Position numbers and translations under genes: made by a program
The notes under the pieces: model-generated
The model's database searches: none
The model's input: the letters and a program-made list of their open reading frames with translations, nothing else
What the model was told of the DNA's origin: nothing
Source of the DNA: Gloeophyllum trabeum ATCC 11539
Lineage: Eukaryota; Basidiomycota; Agaricomycetes; Gloeophyllales; Gloeophyllaceae
Direction of reading: 5' to 3'
Length of the DNA: 64,000 bases
Assembly (NCBI RefSeq): GCF_000344685.1
Contig: NW_006920418.1
Span: 217,629-281,628 of the forward strand
In this document: one piece after another, positions 45,872 through 57,748 of the stretch
Layout: each line of letters opens with the position of its first letter
How positions within the stretch are numbered: the first letter of the stretch is position 1

Positions 45872-47056
45872 TCACAATACTTGGGGATTGCGGAGAAGCT
45901 GAAATTCACGGAGCTCAGGCGACCAGACAGCGGAAGGCTGCAGAGTTCCCCATCCACTGGTGTGCCCGCATCCTTCAGCATGTAACTTCGCGTCCTCGTC
46001 AACATTCCCTACCGCAGCCAAGTGCGGCCACGCCACGCACACGACCAAGGTCTCCTGGACCCATTTCATGGCTTCATCCGTCGCACCCTGCGCAAGCGAA
46101 CCTGCAGCTCCTGAGCTCAGTTTCTCTCTGAGCTCATCTCGGGTCAGCCGGGACGGGAAAAGCGCAAGGTGTCCCGTCTTCTCAGTCATTGACGCGCATA
46201 GCGAGCGCAGGGCGTATCCATCTCCGTGCTTGGATCGAAGGAGTGCTAGATGCCTGCCCACGAGATACCAGCCGTTGGGCTCCTCGTCTGCTTCGTCTGA
46301 ATCTTCACAGTCCACGCTCCCACTGAAATCTGCCCCTTGGTCTACAATGATGTGTTCCAGGGCGGTTGCCCTGGCGGCCAAGATATCGAGCAGTTGTTCT
46401 AATCCAGGCGCTGTATGGGTAAGGTCGAGCACGCGGAGTCGCGGCGCCAATGATGGGTTGCAGAAATCGCTCTGAATGGAAGTTTGAAGTGAATTAAATA
46501 ACGGATAGCCCATGGATGGCATGGATATTCTCAAAATTTCGAGCATCTCCGAGTAACGCTCCACAATCGCGTGTAAAGCTGAGAAGAAGTCGGCCATGGT
46601 ATTGCTTCGTTGTTCTTCGGTAATCAGAGGATAGCCTTTCCCCTCGTGGTCTCTTCGAGCTGTTACGGACCACTGCACGGAGATCGACCGCAGGTTGTCA
46701 AGTTCGGCCGAATTGAGTGCATGGAGACAGTGAACCGGCAAAGGGAAGTCAGGAAGGATATGTTCGAAGTGCGTTAGGGAGCTCCTGCATCTCTCGAGGA
46801 TGCTTTGAAGCGCCTCGGATAAATCATGCAAGTATTCATTCAAGGGCGTCTGGTGCAGCGTAAGAGCTTCAGACAGCCGCAGTGCGGGACCCAGCACCGC
46901 TTGCGAAGTGCGTACTTCCCGGAACGAGGCTTCAATGTCCGCCAATACTGGCTCTTCGTTGGAGATATGGACGATAAGTCCCTCTGGCGGGTAAGGAAGT
47001 CCTGTGCGAGCCAACGTCTGTGCGGATTGTAAAGAATCTATGCTTATAAGGGCCAT
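45872..47056 (-). CDS. F-box/LRR-like hypothetical protein, single exon
   Basis: Uninterrupted frame of 394 residues starting MALISIDSLQSAQTLARTG. The sequence has a leucine-rich, irregular-repeat character (LPDFPLPVHCLHALNSAELD, LAPRLRVLDLTHTAPGLEQL, LDILAARATALEHIIVDQG) like the C-terminal parts of mushroom F-box proteins. I see no clear N-terminal F-box. An acidic loop (SVDCEDSDEADEEPNGW) interrupts it. It may bind protein partners; no enzymatic motif. Single-exon structure is unusual in this intron-rich window. Confidence 0.7.
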   Translation of the reverse strand: MALISIDSLQSAQTLARTGLPYPPEGLIVHISNEEPVLADIEASFREVRTSQAVLGPALRLSEALTLHQTPLNEYLHDLSEALQSILERCRSSLTHFEHILPDFPLPVHCLHALNSAELDNLRSISVQWSVTARRDHEGKGYPLITEEQRSNTMADFFSALHAIVERYSEMLEILRISMPSMGYPLFNSLQTSIQSDFCNPSLAPRLRVLDLTHTAPGLEQLLDILAARATALEHIIVDQGADFSGSVDCEDSDEADEEPNGWYLVGRHLALLRSKHGDGYALRSLCASMTEKTGHLALFPSRLTRDELREKLSSGAAGSLAQGATDEAMKWVQETLVVCVAWPHLAAVGNVDEDAKLHAEGCGHTSGWGTLQPSAVWSPELREFQLLRNPQVL

Positions 47057-47923
47057 CGGCGACTACACCGAGGTGCGTGGAAGTTAATTCGGCGGGTCAA
47101 GCCGGGAAGCCACCTAGAAGACCTACCAGCAATCCGAGTCGTACACAGGTGAAGCTGAATGGCTTTCAATGATCGAAGCAGGAGCCTGCGGTTTTGCGGT
47201 GAGTTCATTTATAGCGAGATTCCACAAGTAGTTGGCATCATGGATCAGGTTTGCTATGATGCTTATTTATATCAACGTTTCAGAATGTTGCGATGGGCCT
47301 GCATGCCGGGGCGTAGGCCATAGCAAGTTACAAAAATGAATGTTGATCATGTTCATCGGATGAAACCATGACACAAATCCGCGAGTACGCCGTCGAATGT
47401 GGCTTCCGGTATAATCCCCATGCCATTGGGCTGTTGACAGTCGAGGCCGTCGTAAAGGTACGGCGCAATCGCTGAGCGCTGATGGAGCAAAGGGCAGCTG
47501 ATCGGGTTGTCTCAAACAGACAATTTTGGGCCTCGCTATTTTCCAGGGCCCTCAGAGAGGGTTCGACTTCCAAGCAGCGATATTTTTCTGAGCGGATATG
47601 CCGTGAGCCTTACTCATCGGCCTGTCGGGGCTTTGTGTCCATGGGTTTAGCTCTTGAAAACCTCCATTGGAGGCTTCGAGTCAATCATATCACGTCCGTG
47701 GCTATCACTCGAGTCCAGTACGGAGGGATGATGCACATACAATTCCTGAAACACATGTCGCTGACCCGAACCTGTCATGAGTGATGCTTATTCCCAGATA
47801 CCTGGAGTGCGAGATTTAAAGGCGGCCTCCCAGATGCAATGACTCTCCGTGGCCCGGACCATCCTAATCTACTTCACCTCCTCTCCTCCGCCGGTCGGAA
47901 TTTTTCTTCGTATTTTCCTGAGA
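47057..47923. other. Intergenic, divergent
   Basis: Upstream of both the LRR-like gene (-) and the metalloprotease-like gene (+). No gene recognised. Confidence 0.4.
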
Positions 47924-49249
47924 ATGCAGTTACTGCTCGGTCTTTTATTCGCCACGGTCCTTCCCGTATTTTCTGCACCTACCTACAGAAGAGCTGCGAC
48001 TGGGCTCAACATTCTTACGAAGCCGACTGGTTCGAATGCCGATCCTAATTCATTCGAGTCCCAGTTTGGCTGCACGCCGGACCAAGTCACTGCCATCAAC
48101 AACGGCGTCAATGATGCTCTGTCCATGACTCAAGCTGCCATCACAGCCCTTTCTAACCCTCAAGTAACGAAAGACCCCAAGTTCATGTACTCGCAATTCC
48201 TTGGCAGTAAGCGGCATCCCAATATCAACTGACCGACTCTCTGAAATCGTGATCCAGCTGCGGCTCCGGCCGACGTCCTGTCCAAGCAGGTGCAACCACT
48301 ATCCGGAAAGTTCAGTCAGGCGCCTGCGCTCATCACTACCATGAACGGTGTCCCGGATACGGATGTCACCTTTATATGTGGGCCGCAAAAAGTGCAGCCG
48401 GACTCGAAACAGCCCGCAGTCGCAAGGTGCGTCTTGTCATTGGCAGCAACCCCTGCGCTTCCTATGATCAATAACCTCTATCAGTACGCGTAATAAGGGC
48501 GTTACCACCGTATCACCAACCGACCCTATCCAGTTGGATGCGAACCTCATTATTCTCCGCCCGCAATATTTCGCGGCCTCGAGTCTGGCTGCTGCGAAAG
48601 CAGCGCTTAACAGCCCAGACCCGAAGGTTATGGGTGCTCTTGGATCCGTGCAAGGTGTGAGAGCTCATAGGCCTGTTTTACCATTTATTGATGATGGCCG
48701 TTCAGGTATGACGCTCGTTCACGAGGTGCAACATTCTATTCCTATAGTAGGCGGTAAGCATGTTCAACTGTGCGGTCGAGTTTGAACACTAAGCCATGCA
48801 CTCTGTAGGCGCCAGGCTGCGTGACCTGAAAGCCGTCGACCCTAGGACGAAGAAAGAGGTCCGGATGTATAATTTGAGGCAGTATGTTCCTCCAGTTGTC
48901 CGATCTTCCGTAGCACTGTCCGATCCTATCCTCTAGATGTACTCAGGTGTTATCTCCTGCTCAGAAGGCTTCCAATGCGCAGAATATTGCATGGTTTGCT
49001 CTCATTGCCGCATCAGGTTTCCCGGACCTTTTCAATACGTGTCCCGCCCCATCCAGCGGAAAGACAGCCCCACGCCCCAGATCCATCTGGGAACGTGTAT
49101 GGGAGACCCTCAGGAAGAGAGCGTTCTCGCTGCCTCTGAGCAAGCAGAAATCTGCACCGGGGAAGACACCAGTCAAGACGTCTCCGGCGAAGACGACGTT
49201 AAAAACGTCAGCCTTGAAAACAACAGTGAAAACGAGTTCATCGGAGTGA
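47924..49249 (+). CDS. Secreted HExxH metalloprotease-like protein
   Basis: Exons 47924-48206, 48258-48426, 48485-48753, 48809-48881, 48937-49249 give 368 residues in frame. A clear signal peptide opens it (MQLLLGLLFATVLPVFSAPT, cleavage near FSA|PT). The centre has HEVQH (about residues 230-234) after GMTLV, the zinc-site form HExxH, in a layout like fungal deuterolysin/aspzincin (M35) proteins. Four cysteines before and after could pair as disulfides. I could not find the aspzincin GTxxxxD motif with certainty, so family M35 is tentative. The C-terminal 60 residues are basic and repetitive (KTPVKTSPAKTTLKTSALKT), odd for a secreted protease. Likely role: extracellular protein breakdown, if active. 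Confidence 0.75.
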
Positions 49250-50789
49250 CGGGTGGCCTTCGCGATCGGGTCGATATCCAATATAGTTGTAGTTGCACCG
49301 TGGTATCGTGCAGTCATTCTTCCTGACTGGTCTGAGAACCTACCGGGAGGTTCGCGGACCAATTAGGAATCATAACATACAACAGAGTCTGAGGTCCAGA
49401 ACAGGTACCGATTCGCCGTTCTGGGCCTTCTTTGGCACGGTGGCGCTTAGCTACGGGCCCAGGGAACGCATGATGCTAGCCCACTTTCAGGCATCTTGTT
49501 CGGGGGCGATCAGCTGCACCAGTGGGGCACGAAGGAGGTAAGCCGACTTCGAAACATACTATTGCACTTTCCGGTCGCCAAGACGGCAAGTTAGCAGAAA
49601 CCAAGCTTCCAGGTTCGGTGACAGAATGCGATAGAGCGCAGAAGACAGTTATGTGGCGACAATCGACCAGCCATAGAAGGGCTACATTGCAACTTATGCG
49701 CTAAAGGCAGACGTCACTCCAGGCTCTCCCTAGTACATGTAAGCGAGCAGCCCGAAGCTGAGTCCAGCAACTGTCGCGTGGGAGTAGACCGGGTCGGGTG
49801 GTGTCCTTGGGCCATGGCCACAGTTAAGGTCGAACTCAAGAGCACGCGACACACGGCCGCCATACGATCTCTGCACGCGGTACCTCTGGATTGGCTGCTG
49901 TCCTCTCCTGTGATTCGCAATGCCAAATAAGTTTCAGGCCGCACCGACGAGCAAAGGGGTAGGGTGGCAGCAGAGGACAGCAATCTTCTTGGCCACACAA
50001 CTGAGCTTCCAGAAGCATTTCATGTCTGGTTCTCTAGAGATTCCTGCGTCCATGAAATCTTGCTCAATCTCGCACCAGAGATACGACGAGCGCGCAGGCG
50101 TGCGGATCGATTCTCGAACCGCGGAGGTCACCAAAGGAAACCATTCGTCTATGACAAGGAGTTAGAAACGCAGTCATTCCAGTGAATCGTGCTTGCATGC
50201 GGATCCATGAGCTGGAGCCCGACTACGGAGCTAAATGAAAAATGCAAACTTGTTTGGGCTCTGAACGCCGAGTCCCCAGCGGCAACCTCCATTCGGTGTG
50301 CGAACTAACCGCCATAAGTAAATTGCTTCCGACTTTCCGACTGCCGCGCGCGACCATCACGAGCACGCTGACGTCGACATATTCGACGTAGAGACGAGTT
50401 ATGGTCGGCCTGCAAGCTTCAGTCATGGAGCTACCCAGGTGCAAGATGGGAATCTCACTTCCTTAGCCCAGGATCCGGGTAGCATTGCTCGGACAAGGAA
50501 CAGTGTATATGAAAGCAGCAAGTTTGAGCAATCTAATCTCGGAGTCTGCAATCCGAGAAGCGCAGCTGACGCGAGTTCCTTGATATCGGGTAACATCCTC
50601 CAATGCCAACCGCGTCTATGTAACCTCGTCATATATGTGGTGCCTCTTCGCGATCCTTGTGCCGGATTCGGAGGAGGACCCTGCGACGAAGCACAGTAAT
50701 CGCTTAGATGCGGACCAGGCCCGACATAAATTGGGGGAGTCGAGTTCTGAGAGCGTTCTTTAATTTCCTCCTACTTCCTTCCACCCATC
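49250..50789. other. Intergenic
   Basis: 1.5 kb with short open frames on both strands and no motif. The last 60 bases form the leader of the aldehyde dehydrogenase gene. Confidence 0.4.
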
Positions 50790-53537
50790 ATGATCAAGGC
50801 AGCCACCATGTACAACGGGCATCGGCTTCATGGCCATACCAACGGCCATACCAACGGTTCTAGCAGTGCCAATGGCAATGGAGTCGGTCTATTGCACCAG
50901 AACGGCCGAGCCAACGGCCACGCGAATGGCCACGAAGCGTCCGGGAAAGCAAACGCAAAGGGCCACGACAAGGCGAACGGGGTACAGAACGGTCACTCGA
51001 ATGGCACCACTAGTGGGTCGCTGAGAAACAAGACGACCGGCACTCTGAAGCGTCAAGCCAGCGGGGCGTTGAATGCGAAGACGAGCGGTACCTTCCCGGC
51101 CAAATCAAGCGATTCACCCAAATCCGAAACAAATGGTACTATAAAGGCGAAGACAAGCGGTACGCTAAGGAACAAGTCTAGTGGTCCTCTGCGACCTGGC
51201 TGGAACGCGAACCCGAACGGAACTCTCAGGAAACAAGCAAGCGGAACTCTGGGGGCCAGAAAGAGCGGCACCCTCAAGACTCTCACCAGTGGCCCACCGA
51301 ACGATACGCCGCCTGCAAAGCAGGAGGAGGTATTTAAATTCAGCTCTGTATCTTTCACGGATAATTTGTAAGTCTCCACTACGTCTGACATGAACTCACG
51401 GGTAACCCGCCGCCAGCCAACATATCGTCAATGGCCAGAAGACGACGTCCGACAGATATCGCACAGTCCTCAATCCCGCCAACAAGCAAGCCCTTGCCTC
51501 AGTGCCCGTCGCCAGTCGTGAGCAGCTGGACGTTGCTCTGGACGCTGCCTCAGACGCCTTCCCCTCATGGGCGGCGACGCCCGTCGAACAGAGGCAGGCA
51601 GCCGTGCGGCGCCTCGGCCAGATGCTTCGGCAGTTCATGCAGGATTTCAAAGAGCTCCTTACTAAGGAACAAGGGAAGCCCATCGAGACGCACTCGTGAG
51701 TGCTCTTTGATGCTAATCTTAGCTCTTGCTTCACGTCGTTTGACCCTGTGGGTCCGCGTGTTACCTACAGAGGCTGGGAGCTCGCTGGGGCAGAAGCGTG
51801 GTGCCATGCGGTGTCGACAATGTCGTTGCCGGAAGAGACAGTGCTAGACGACTCAGAGAGAGTAGCGGTGGCACGTCACGTCCCCCTTGGAGTTGTGCGT
51901 ACCTCGTCTGTTGAGACTTCAGACCCTCGCCATACTTAGCCGCCTGTACCATATAGGTGGCAGCGATCATCCCGTGGAAGTAAGGTTTATGGACTCTGTT
52001 ACTGAATAGTGCTAAACCCTTGTGTCGTAGCTTCCCGGTCCTGCTTCTCATCTGGAAGGTGTGTTCATTACCGATCTGCCGGGTACGCTTCCCAACTGTC
52101 AGGTGTCGTCTTTCAGGTCGCCCCAGCGCTTGTGGCTGGCAATACGGTCATCGTCAAGCCCTCGCCATATACGCCCTTGTGCGCTCTGAAGTTTGTTGAA
52201 CTTGCTCAGCAAGTTCTGCCGCCTGGGGTGCTTTCTGTGCTGAATGGGGATGACGACATGTGAGTATGACTCAGCGGTGGATATTATCGAGGTTCGCTGA
52301 AGTGAGAGACGGCCACGTGCAGGGGTCCGTGGCTCACAAGCCATCCGAAGATAGCGAAGATCGCCTTTACGGGGTCGACCGCGACAGGCAAGCTCGTGCT
52401 ACAGAGCGCAGTTGGGAGTTTGAAACGAGTTACCATGGAACTGGGCGGTAATGATCCTGCGATAGTCCTCCAGGATGTGCGCCCGAAAGCAGTGGCCATG
52501 TAAGTGCTGTGATACTACCCATTCTTCCCAAGTACTGCATCTGAACGACGATACCAGGGATCTCTTTAAGTGCATGTTTAATAACGCCGGTCAGCTATGT
52601 GCGGTCAGTCAGCCAGTTACGTCGTACTGGTGACAGGTGCTTACATGGGTGCGACGTAGGCTGCGAAGCGGGTCTATATCCACGAGCAGATCTATGACGA
52701 GGTTCGAGACGAACTAGTGTCAATCGCCCTAACAGCCAAAGTCGGGGACGGACTAGATCCCGCCACCGCTTTGGGGCCCATCCAGAATCCCATGCAGTAC
52801 GAGAAAGTCAAGTGCGTTACCGGCGAGTTCGACCAGAGTGCCCATGCAAAGCTGACATAACGCAGGGAGTTTATTGCGGACTGCAAAGCCAACGGCTACA
52901 CGTTTGCCGTAGGCGGGGAGATCGACCCGAACAGTCCAGGCTATTTCATCCCCATCACCATCATAGACAATCCACCGGATGATTCGAGGATAGTCCGAGA
53001 AGAACGTGAGTGCATTGTCCCGGCCGACTCCACGCATTCATTAGACCATATGCGACCTCCACAGCCTTTGGACCGATTATTCCCATTATGAAGTGGAGCG
53101 ACGAGGAGGAGGTAATCCGGCGGGCCAGTAAGCATCACTCCGCATATCATGCAGGACCCGAACTGACTCGCCGTATCTGCAGACGATACTGAATACGGCT
53201 TAGCAGCGACCATCTGGACTAACGATATGGAAAAGGCTAACCGAATCAGTCAACGCCTCGACGTTGGGACAGGTACGTATGCCGCCGGGCTCTTGTGCGC
53301 CTTATGGTATCTCTAAAGTCGCCCAGTCTGGGTAAATGACTTCCCTTACATCCATCCGTCCGCGCCTTTCGCGGGACACAAAGTGAGTGATTTCCTGCGG
53401 TGCCTCCAGCTCAGCTCCAATCACCATTTTCACCTTTACCTCAGATGTCCGGCTTCGGCGTCGAGAACGGCAAGCTCGGTTTGCAGGAGTACACCTCGAC
53501 ACACGTCACGTACCGGAGCAAGGTTGTCAAGTATTGA
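50790..53537 (+). CDS. Aldehyde dehydrogenase with repetitive N-terminal extension
   Basis: NAD(P)-dependent aldehyde oxidation. Fourteen exons: 50790-51367, 51417-51695, 51771-51894, 51957-51979, 52031-52058, 52117-52259, 52323-52499, 52558-52603, 52660-52811, 52866-53005, 53065-53127, 53183-53272, 53327-53382, 53445-53537, giving 663 residues. The ALDH domain begins near residue 185 ([15 protein letters not shown]). It has [31 protein letters not shown], the catalytic Glu in MELGGND, the catalytic Cys in NNAGQLC, PFGPIIP and a normal C-terminus ([15 protein letters not shown]). About 180 extra residues precede it: an NGH-rich part and then repeats of a (K/R)xxSGTL type. They lie in the same exon and frame as the start of the domain. 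Two exons are only 23 and 28 nt. Confidence 0.92.
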
Positions 53538-53814
53538 ATGGAAGATCTAATGGATTTGCACAAATCTCAGCTAGCCGATTATACCTAATACTAATTCTTA
53601 GTTTATGAATATTGATTCACTTGTACAAGTAGCGTACCTACTGCTTCCGTAAATCTTCTTGTTCGAGCCACATGAGACTAGCGGGAGGGTGCACAGACAA
53701 GAAAACAAAAAAACGACGATATAGCGACAGCGTGCAGTCTAAATCACACATCTTGATCCTCGAGTCGCGCGACTTGCCTGAAAATCGACGTCAGCGAGAG
53801 TTACCGAGCGGCTA

Positions 53815-54834
53815 TCAGTGCACCGACCTATCCCGGATGGCCTCCTGCCACCTCTGGAGCTTAGCAATCTCGTTCACCTGGAAGCCGAAAATCTTCGGTC
53901 GATACCTGTCGGCCTTGAGCGCGGCGGCGGCTGTGCTGACGCCTTCCCCGACTCCCTCTGCCACACTGCCCTCGAGCTCGTCCCGTGCTCTCCGACCAGC
54001 GACCCTGCGCCCATCGCTCTCGCGCGACACGGAAGGCCCGGCCGTCATGTCAGGGGGACCACTCTTTGGCGGAATAAGGTGCGGGTATACAAGGAACAGA
54101 AGGTGCGGGAAGGAGGTACCAAAGTAGGCGCCGTCGATGGAGCCGTGGCGCGAAGATTTGGGGGAGTAAAGATCTTCGCAGCGAGCACAGTAGAGTTTGA
54201 CGGACTTTTCGTATGGAATGTCTGTCAGGCCCACGGGGAGGAGCGGCTGGGATTGGCATAGGACTCGTGGGCATCGGCCGAAATCTGCTTTCTTGTATTT
54301 TTCGAGCTGGACGGATGTCAGCCTCACACACGGACACTACAGGGAGTGGCATCTACCATTTTCGCCAGTCCACGCGCAGTGACAATCCACCTTGCGTGGA
54401 TCAGCCCGTACAGGAGGCGTGCCTGCACGTCCAGCGATCCACGAAGCTCGTCCTGAATGTCATCGTCTGACTCTAACCGTCAAGCTTCCTTGAGCGAGAC
54501 AGTAAAGCTGAAAGGACTCACCCAGGTTGTCTGTGATCAAGTCCAGAGCTTGTGAGTAGTTCGTGACCTCGGTATTCAGTCCCGTAAGATTGAATCGGTC
54601 GAGAATGTAGTCCTCTTCGACTTCACAGAAGTATTCATTGCCTTTCGATGACAAGAACCATGATATCCACTGCAACTGCATGTTAGAGAGAAGAATATGA
54701 GAAACCGTTGGTATCCGCGTACCGTACTAAGCTAGGTTTGAGCATCTCCTTTCAGAATACGGAGGGATCTAAACGCACTTGGAATAATCCGAATCCGACC
54801 CCGTCGATAATTCCTCCACTGCACGTCGAAGCAT
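53815..54834 (-). CDS. Casein kinase II regulatory (beta) subunit
   Basis: Regulatory dimer of protein kinase CK2. Exons 54834-54775, 54675-54522, 54472-54357, 54306-53815 give 273 residues in frame. Hallmarks: [51 protein letters not shown], and the dimerising zinc finger GRCPRVLC ... YCARCEDLY (Cys at about 122, 127, 150, 153), then [19 protein letters not shown]. The C-terminus ends [21 protein letters not shown] 45-residue Ser/Ala-rich insert sits between the zinc domain and that tail. The short first exon ([18 protein letters not shown]) is the least certain part. It is divergent from GUP1. Confidence 0.93.
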
Positions 54835-55173
54835 CGTAGTCAGTCAAACACCAGCAACGACGCCTAGGTCGACCAGGCAGAAACTGACTCTAGTTTAACG
54901 TGTAAGCCGACGGTGCGCGATACAGGAGATTTGGCAGGGCGCTGCCATGCGGCTGCGAAGTCGCCACAGGGGATGTGACGTGACACATAACGGGACCGTC
55001 ACGCGTTTAATGGGTGGCAACTTAAAGCAGGCTACTGCTCAGCGTACCATACTACCACTCTACACGTAAACTTGGAGGCCTTTTCCTTGTTTATAGCGTT
55101 ACTTCGGCGACTAGAGCGAATCTATTGACGGTATTCAGCCTTCAGCCTGCCAGATGTGGTAGAATTCTCTGTA
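54835..55173. promoter_or_regulatory. Divergent promoter region, CK2 beta / GUP1
   Basis: 339 bp between the two start codons; no coding frame. Contains TGACGTGACA near 54975, a CRE-like half-site; function untested. Confidence 0.4.
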
Positions 55174-57486
55174 ATGTCAGGAGAAGTCGCACTGCAAATG
55201 CCTACGGATCTGCGTTCAGTCTCAGCTCTTGAAGTGGATTCAGCCGAGTCTCCAAGGAAGCCAAAGGGTGTAATACGTCTAACGGTTGACGTCCCTGCGT
55301 CAGCAAGCAGAGGCGTGTCAGGAAGGAAGAGACCAGCTGCCCGGTGGAGAACTCCTGAATTTATTCTCTATGAAGTTCTTTTCGTAATTGTCGTACCGAT
55401 TCTCGTCTGGGTGCCCGTAAAGTTGAGTTCTGGTGTGTATGAGTAGCCCACTTCACCCGTGGAGCATGTATTTACTTGCTATATGGTGTAGTGAATCACC
55501 CAAATTACCCCCTATACAGTCACCGGTTATCTCAGGGATGGCTGTCTGGTCGGCAAGTCGTAAGTGTCCCCTTGCATTATGTCCGTACCGTTGCATCTTA
55601 CCAAAAGACTTTTCCATGTAGGACAACAGCGATGCCCAGTATCGATCATTTCGTAACAACATACCCTCCCTTGGCCTATTGATAGCCGCCTTCTTTGGAT
55701 TTAAAGCTGTATACGTGTTTTTCGCCAATTACTCGTCTCTCCTCAACGGCTGGCAGGTTCACGCGCGTCGGATATTCTTCCTATCGACCTTCTCTGTGCT
55801 GATGCTCATGGGACTACACGGTTCCAGCGCTATCAAGGTCTTACTTATCATAACCCTCAATTATTGGATAGCCAAGTCGTTTAGAGGATCAAAATTAACA
55901 CCCTTACTGACTTGGGTATTCAATACTATCATCCTATTTGCGAATGAAAGGAACGAAGGATATAAGTTCGCCGTCTTGCATCCGTCTCTTGAATTTCTCG
56001 TACGTCGTGGCTATGTCCTTATCCTTAACGGGGATCACATGATTTTCGCAGGACGACATTGGCGGTGCATACCCTCGGTGGCACGTCAGCTTCAATATCA
56101 CGATGTTGAGGCTCGTCTCCTTCAACATGGATTACTTCTGGGCATGCAACGGAACCGGTGCAGCTGACGTCAGTCTGTCTATGCAGTATAGATTTATTTC
56201 CCAGATCCTAATATGTTCTTTCCTGTCCATTCTCAACCGAAGACAGGATCTACACTTGATCACAAGAAGCGTACAACCACGCCACACCCGCAGGTATTCT
56301 ACGGTTACATAAACTATTTGGCCTATGTGCTATATCCGCCGCTGTACATAGCAGGCCCTATCATGACGTTTAACGATTTTATGTGGCAGGTCTGTTGTAT
56401 TTCTTGCGTCTTCTGTCACGCCCAATGCTAAGTGGTTAACATCCAGCTCCAACGACCTGTCGCTATTTCAGTCCGTTCAGTCGTCAATTATGCATTCCGC
56501 TTCCTCGCGTGCCTCCTCACCATGGAATTCATACTCCACTTCATGTACGTCGTCGCCATCAAAGACAGCCATGCGTGGCAAGGCGACTCGCCCTTCGAGC
56601 TAAGCATGATCGGCTTCTGGAACCTCCTCATAGTCTGGTTGAAGGTCGTTACAATTCTTCCTGTTTCCAGGCCGTGTGCGCTGATATCATGGAGTGTAGC
56701 TGCTGCTGCCATGGCGCCTCTTCCGCCTGTGGGCTCTCATGGACGGTATAGACCCTCCAGAGAACATGGTGCGGTGCATGGCCAACAACTACTCGCCACT
56801 GGGCTTCTGGAGAGCTTGGCACCGTAGCTATAACCTGTGGATTGTCAGGTACGTCTTGTCTGTCATTTCTGCTGAAATTGTGGCCACACGATATTATCAT
56901 CAGATATATCTACATCCCCCTCGGAGGTACGAAGAATGTAGCATTCACAAGCGTGTTAATCTTCTCTTTCGTGGCGTTGTGGCACGACCTCTCATTCCGG
57001 CTCTTAACGTGGGGATGGCTTGTCAGCCTTTTCATTCTCCCCGAGCTGCTCGCTCGCTATCTGTTTCCCGCCTCTCAGGTGAGTAACTTCCTCCGAGAGT
57101 GTGGATTGGTAACATACCTATCCACCTACGTAGTGCTCGGATAAGCCTTGGTATCGACACCTGTGCGCTGTCGGGGCCGTATTCAACATCCTCATGATGA
57201 TGACCGCTAATCTCGTTGGCTTTGTCATCGGGACAGACGGATTGTCTTATCTTCTCTCGCAGTTGATTGGAACTTGGGAAGGTAAGCGTGCTATCTCGCC
57301 GACGGAGTTGTGATTGACTCGCTGTTCAAAGGTCTCCGCTTTTTCGGAGTTGCGTGCGTTTGTCTCTTCATTGCAGCACAAGTCATGTTCGAGTATCGGT
57401 ATGTAGTTCTCATCTCAGGTTACAGGAATTATGCTGAAAGGAGTAGCGAGGAGGAAATGCGCCAAGGCATATACCGCAGATGTTGA
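55174..57486 (+). CDS. GUP1: GUP1-type MBOAT O-acyltransferase
   Basis: Multi-pass ER membrane O-acyltransferase; in yeast Gup1 remodels GPI-anchor lipids and was first described in glycerol uptake. Eleven exons: 55174-55432, 55492-55559, 55622-55999, 56052-56168, 56243-56389, 56447-56644, 56700-56848, 56904-57078, 57146-57281, 57332-57398, 57426-57486, giving 584 residues. Family hallmarks: [91 protein letters not shown] and the active-site His in [17 protein letters not shown]. About ten hydrophobic helices are visible. It ends RQGIYRRC, as in relatives. All splice phases close. Confidence 0.94.
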
Positions 57487-57748
57487 ACATCGATGACTAT
57501 CCAATCTGTGGGACGAGCCAGACATTCATGTCTTGCGCTGATTGATTGGAAGCGGCGGCGGCAGAAACCTGCCATAGGAATCTCGCAAATTTATCCAGAA
57601 GGATAACAGCAAACTAGCGATTACATGGGAAGATAGCGCGTATACATAATTATATACCATAACAGGACGGAGAGCGACTGTGATAAATACGATGGAAGAG
57701 AAGGAGAGTGATATCGCCTGGCGCGGAAGTGGTCTCGAAATTCATGGA

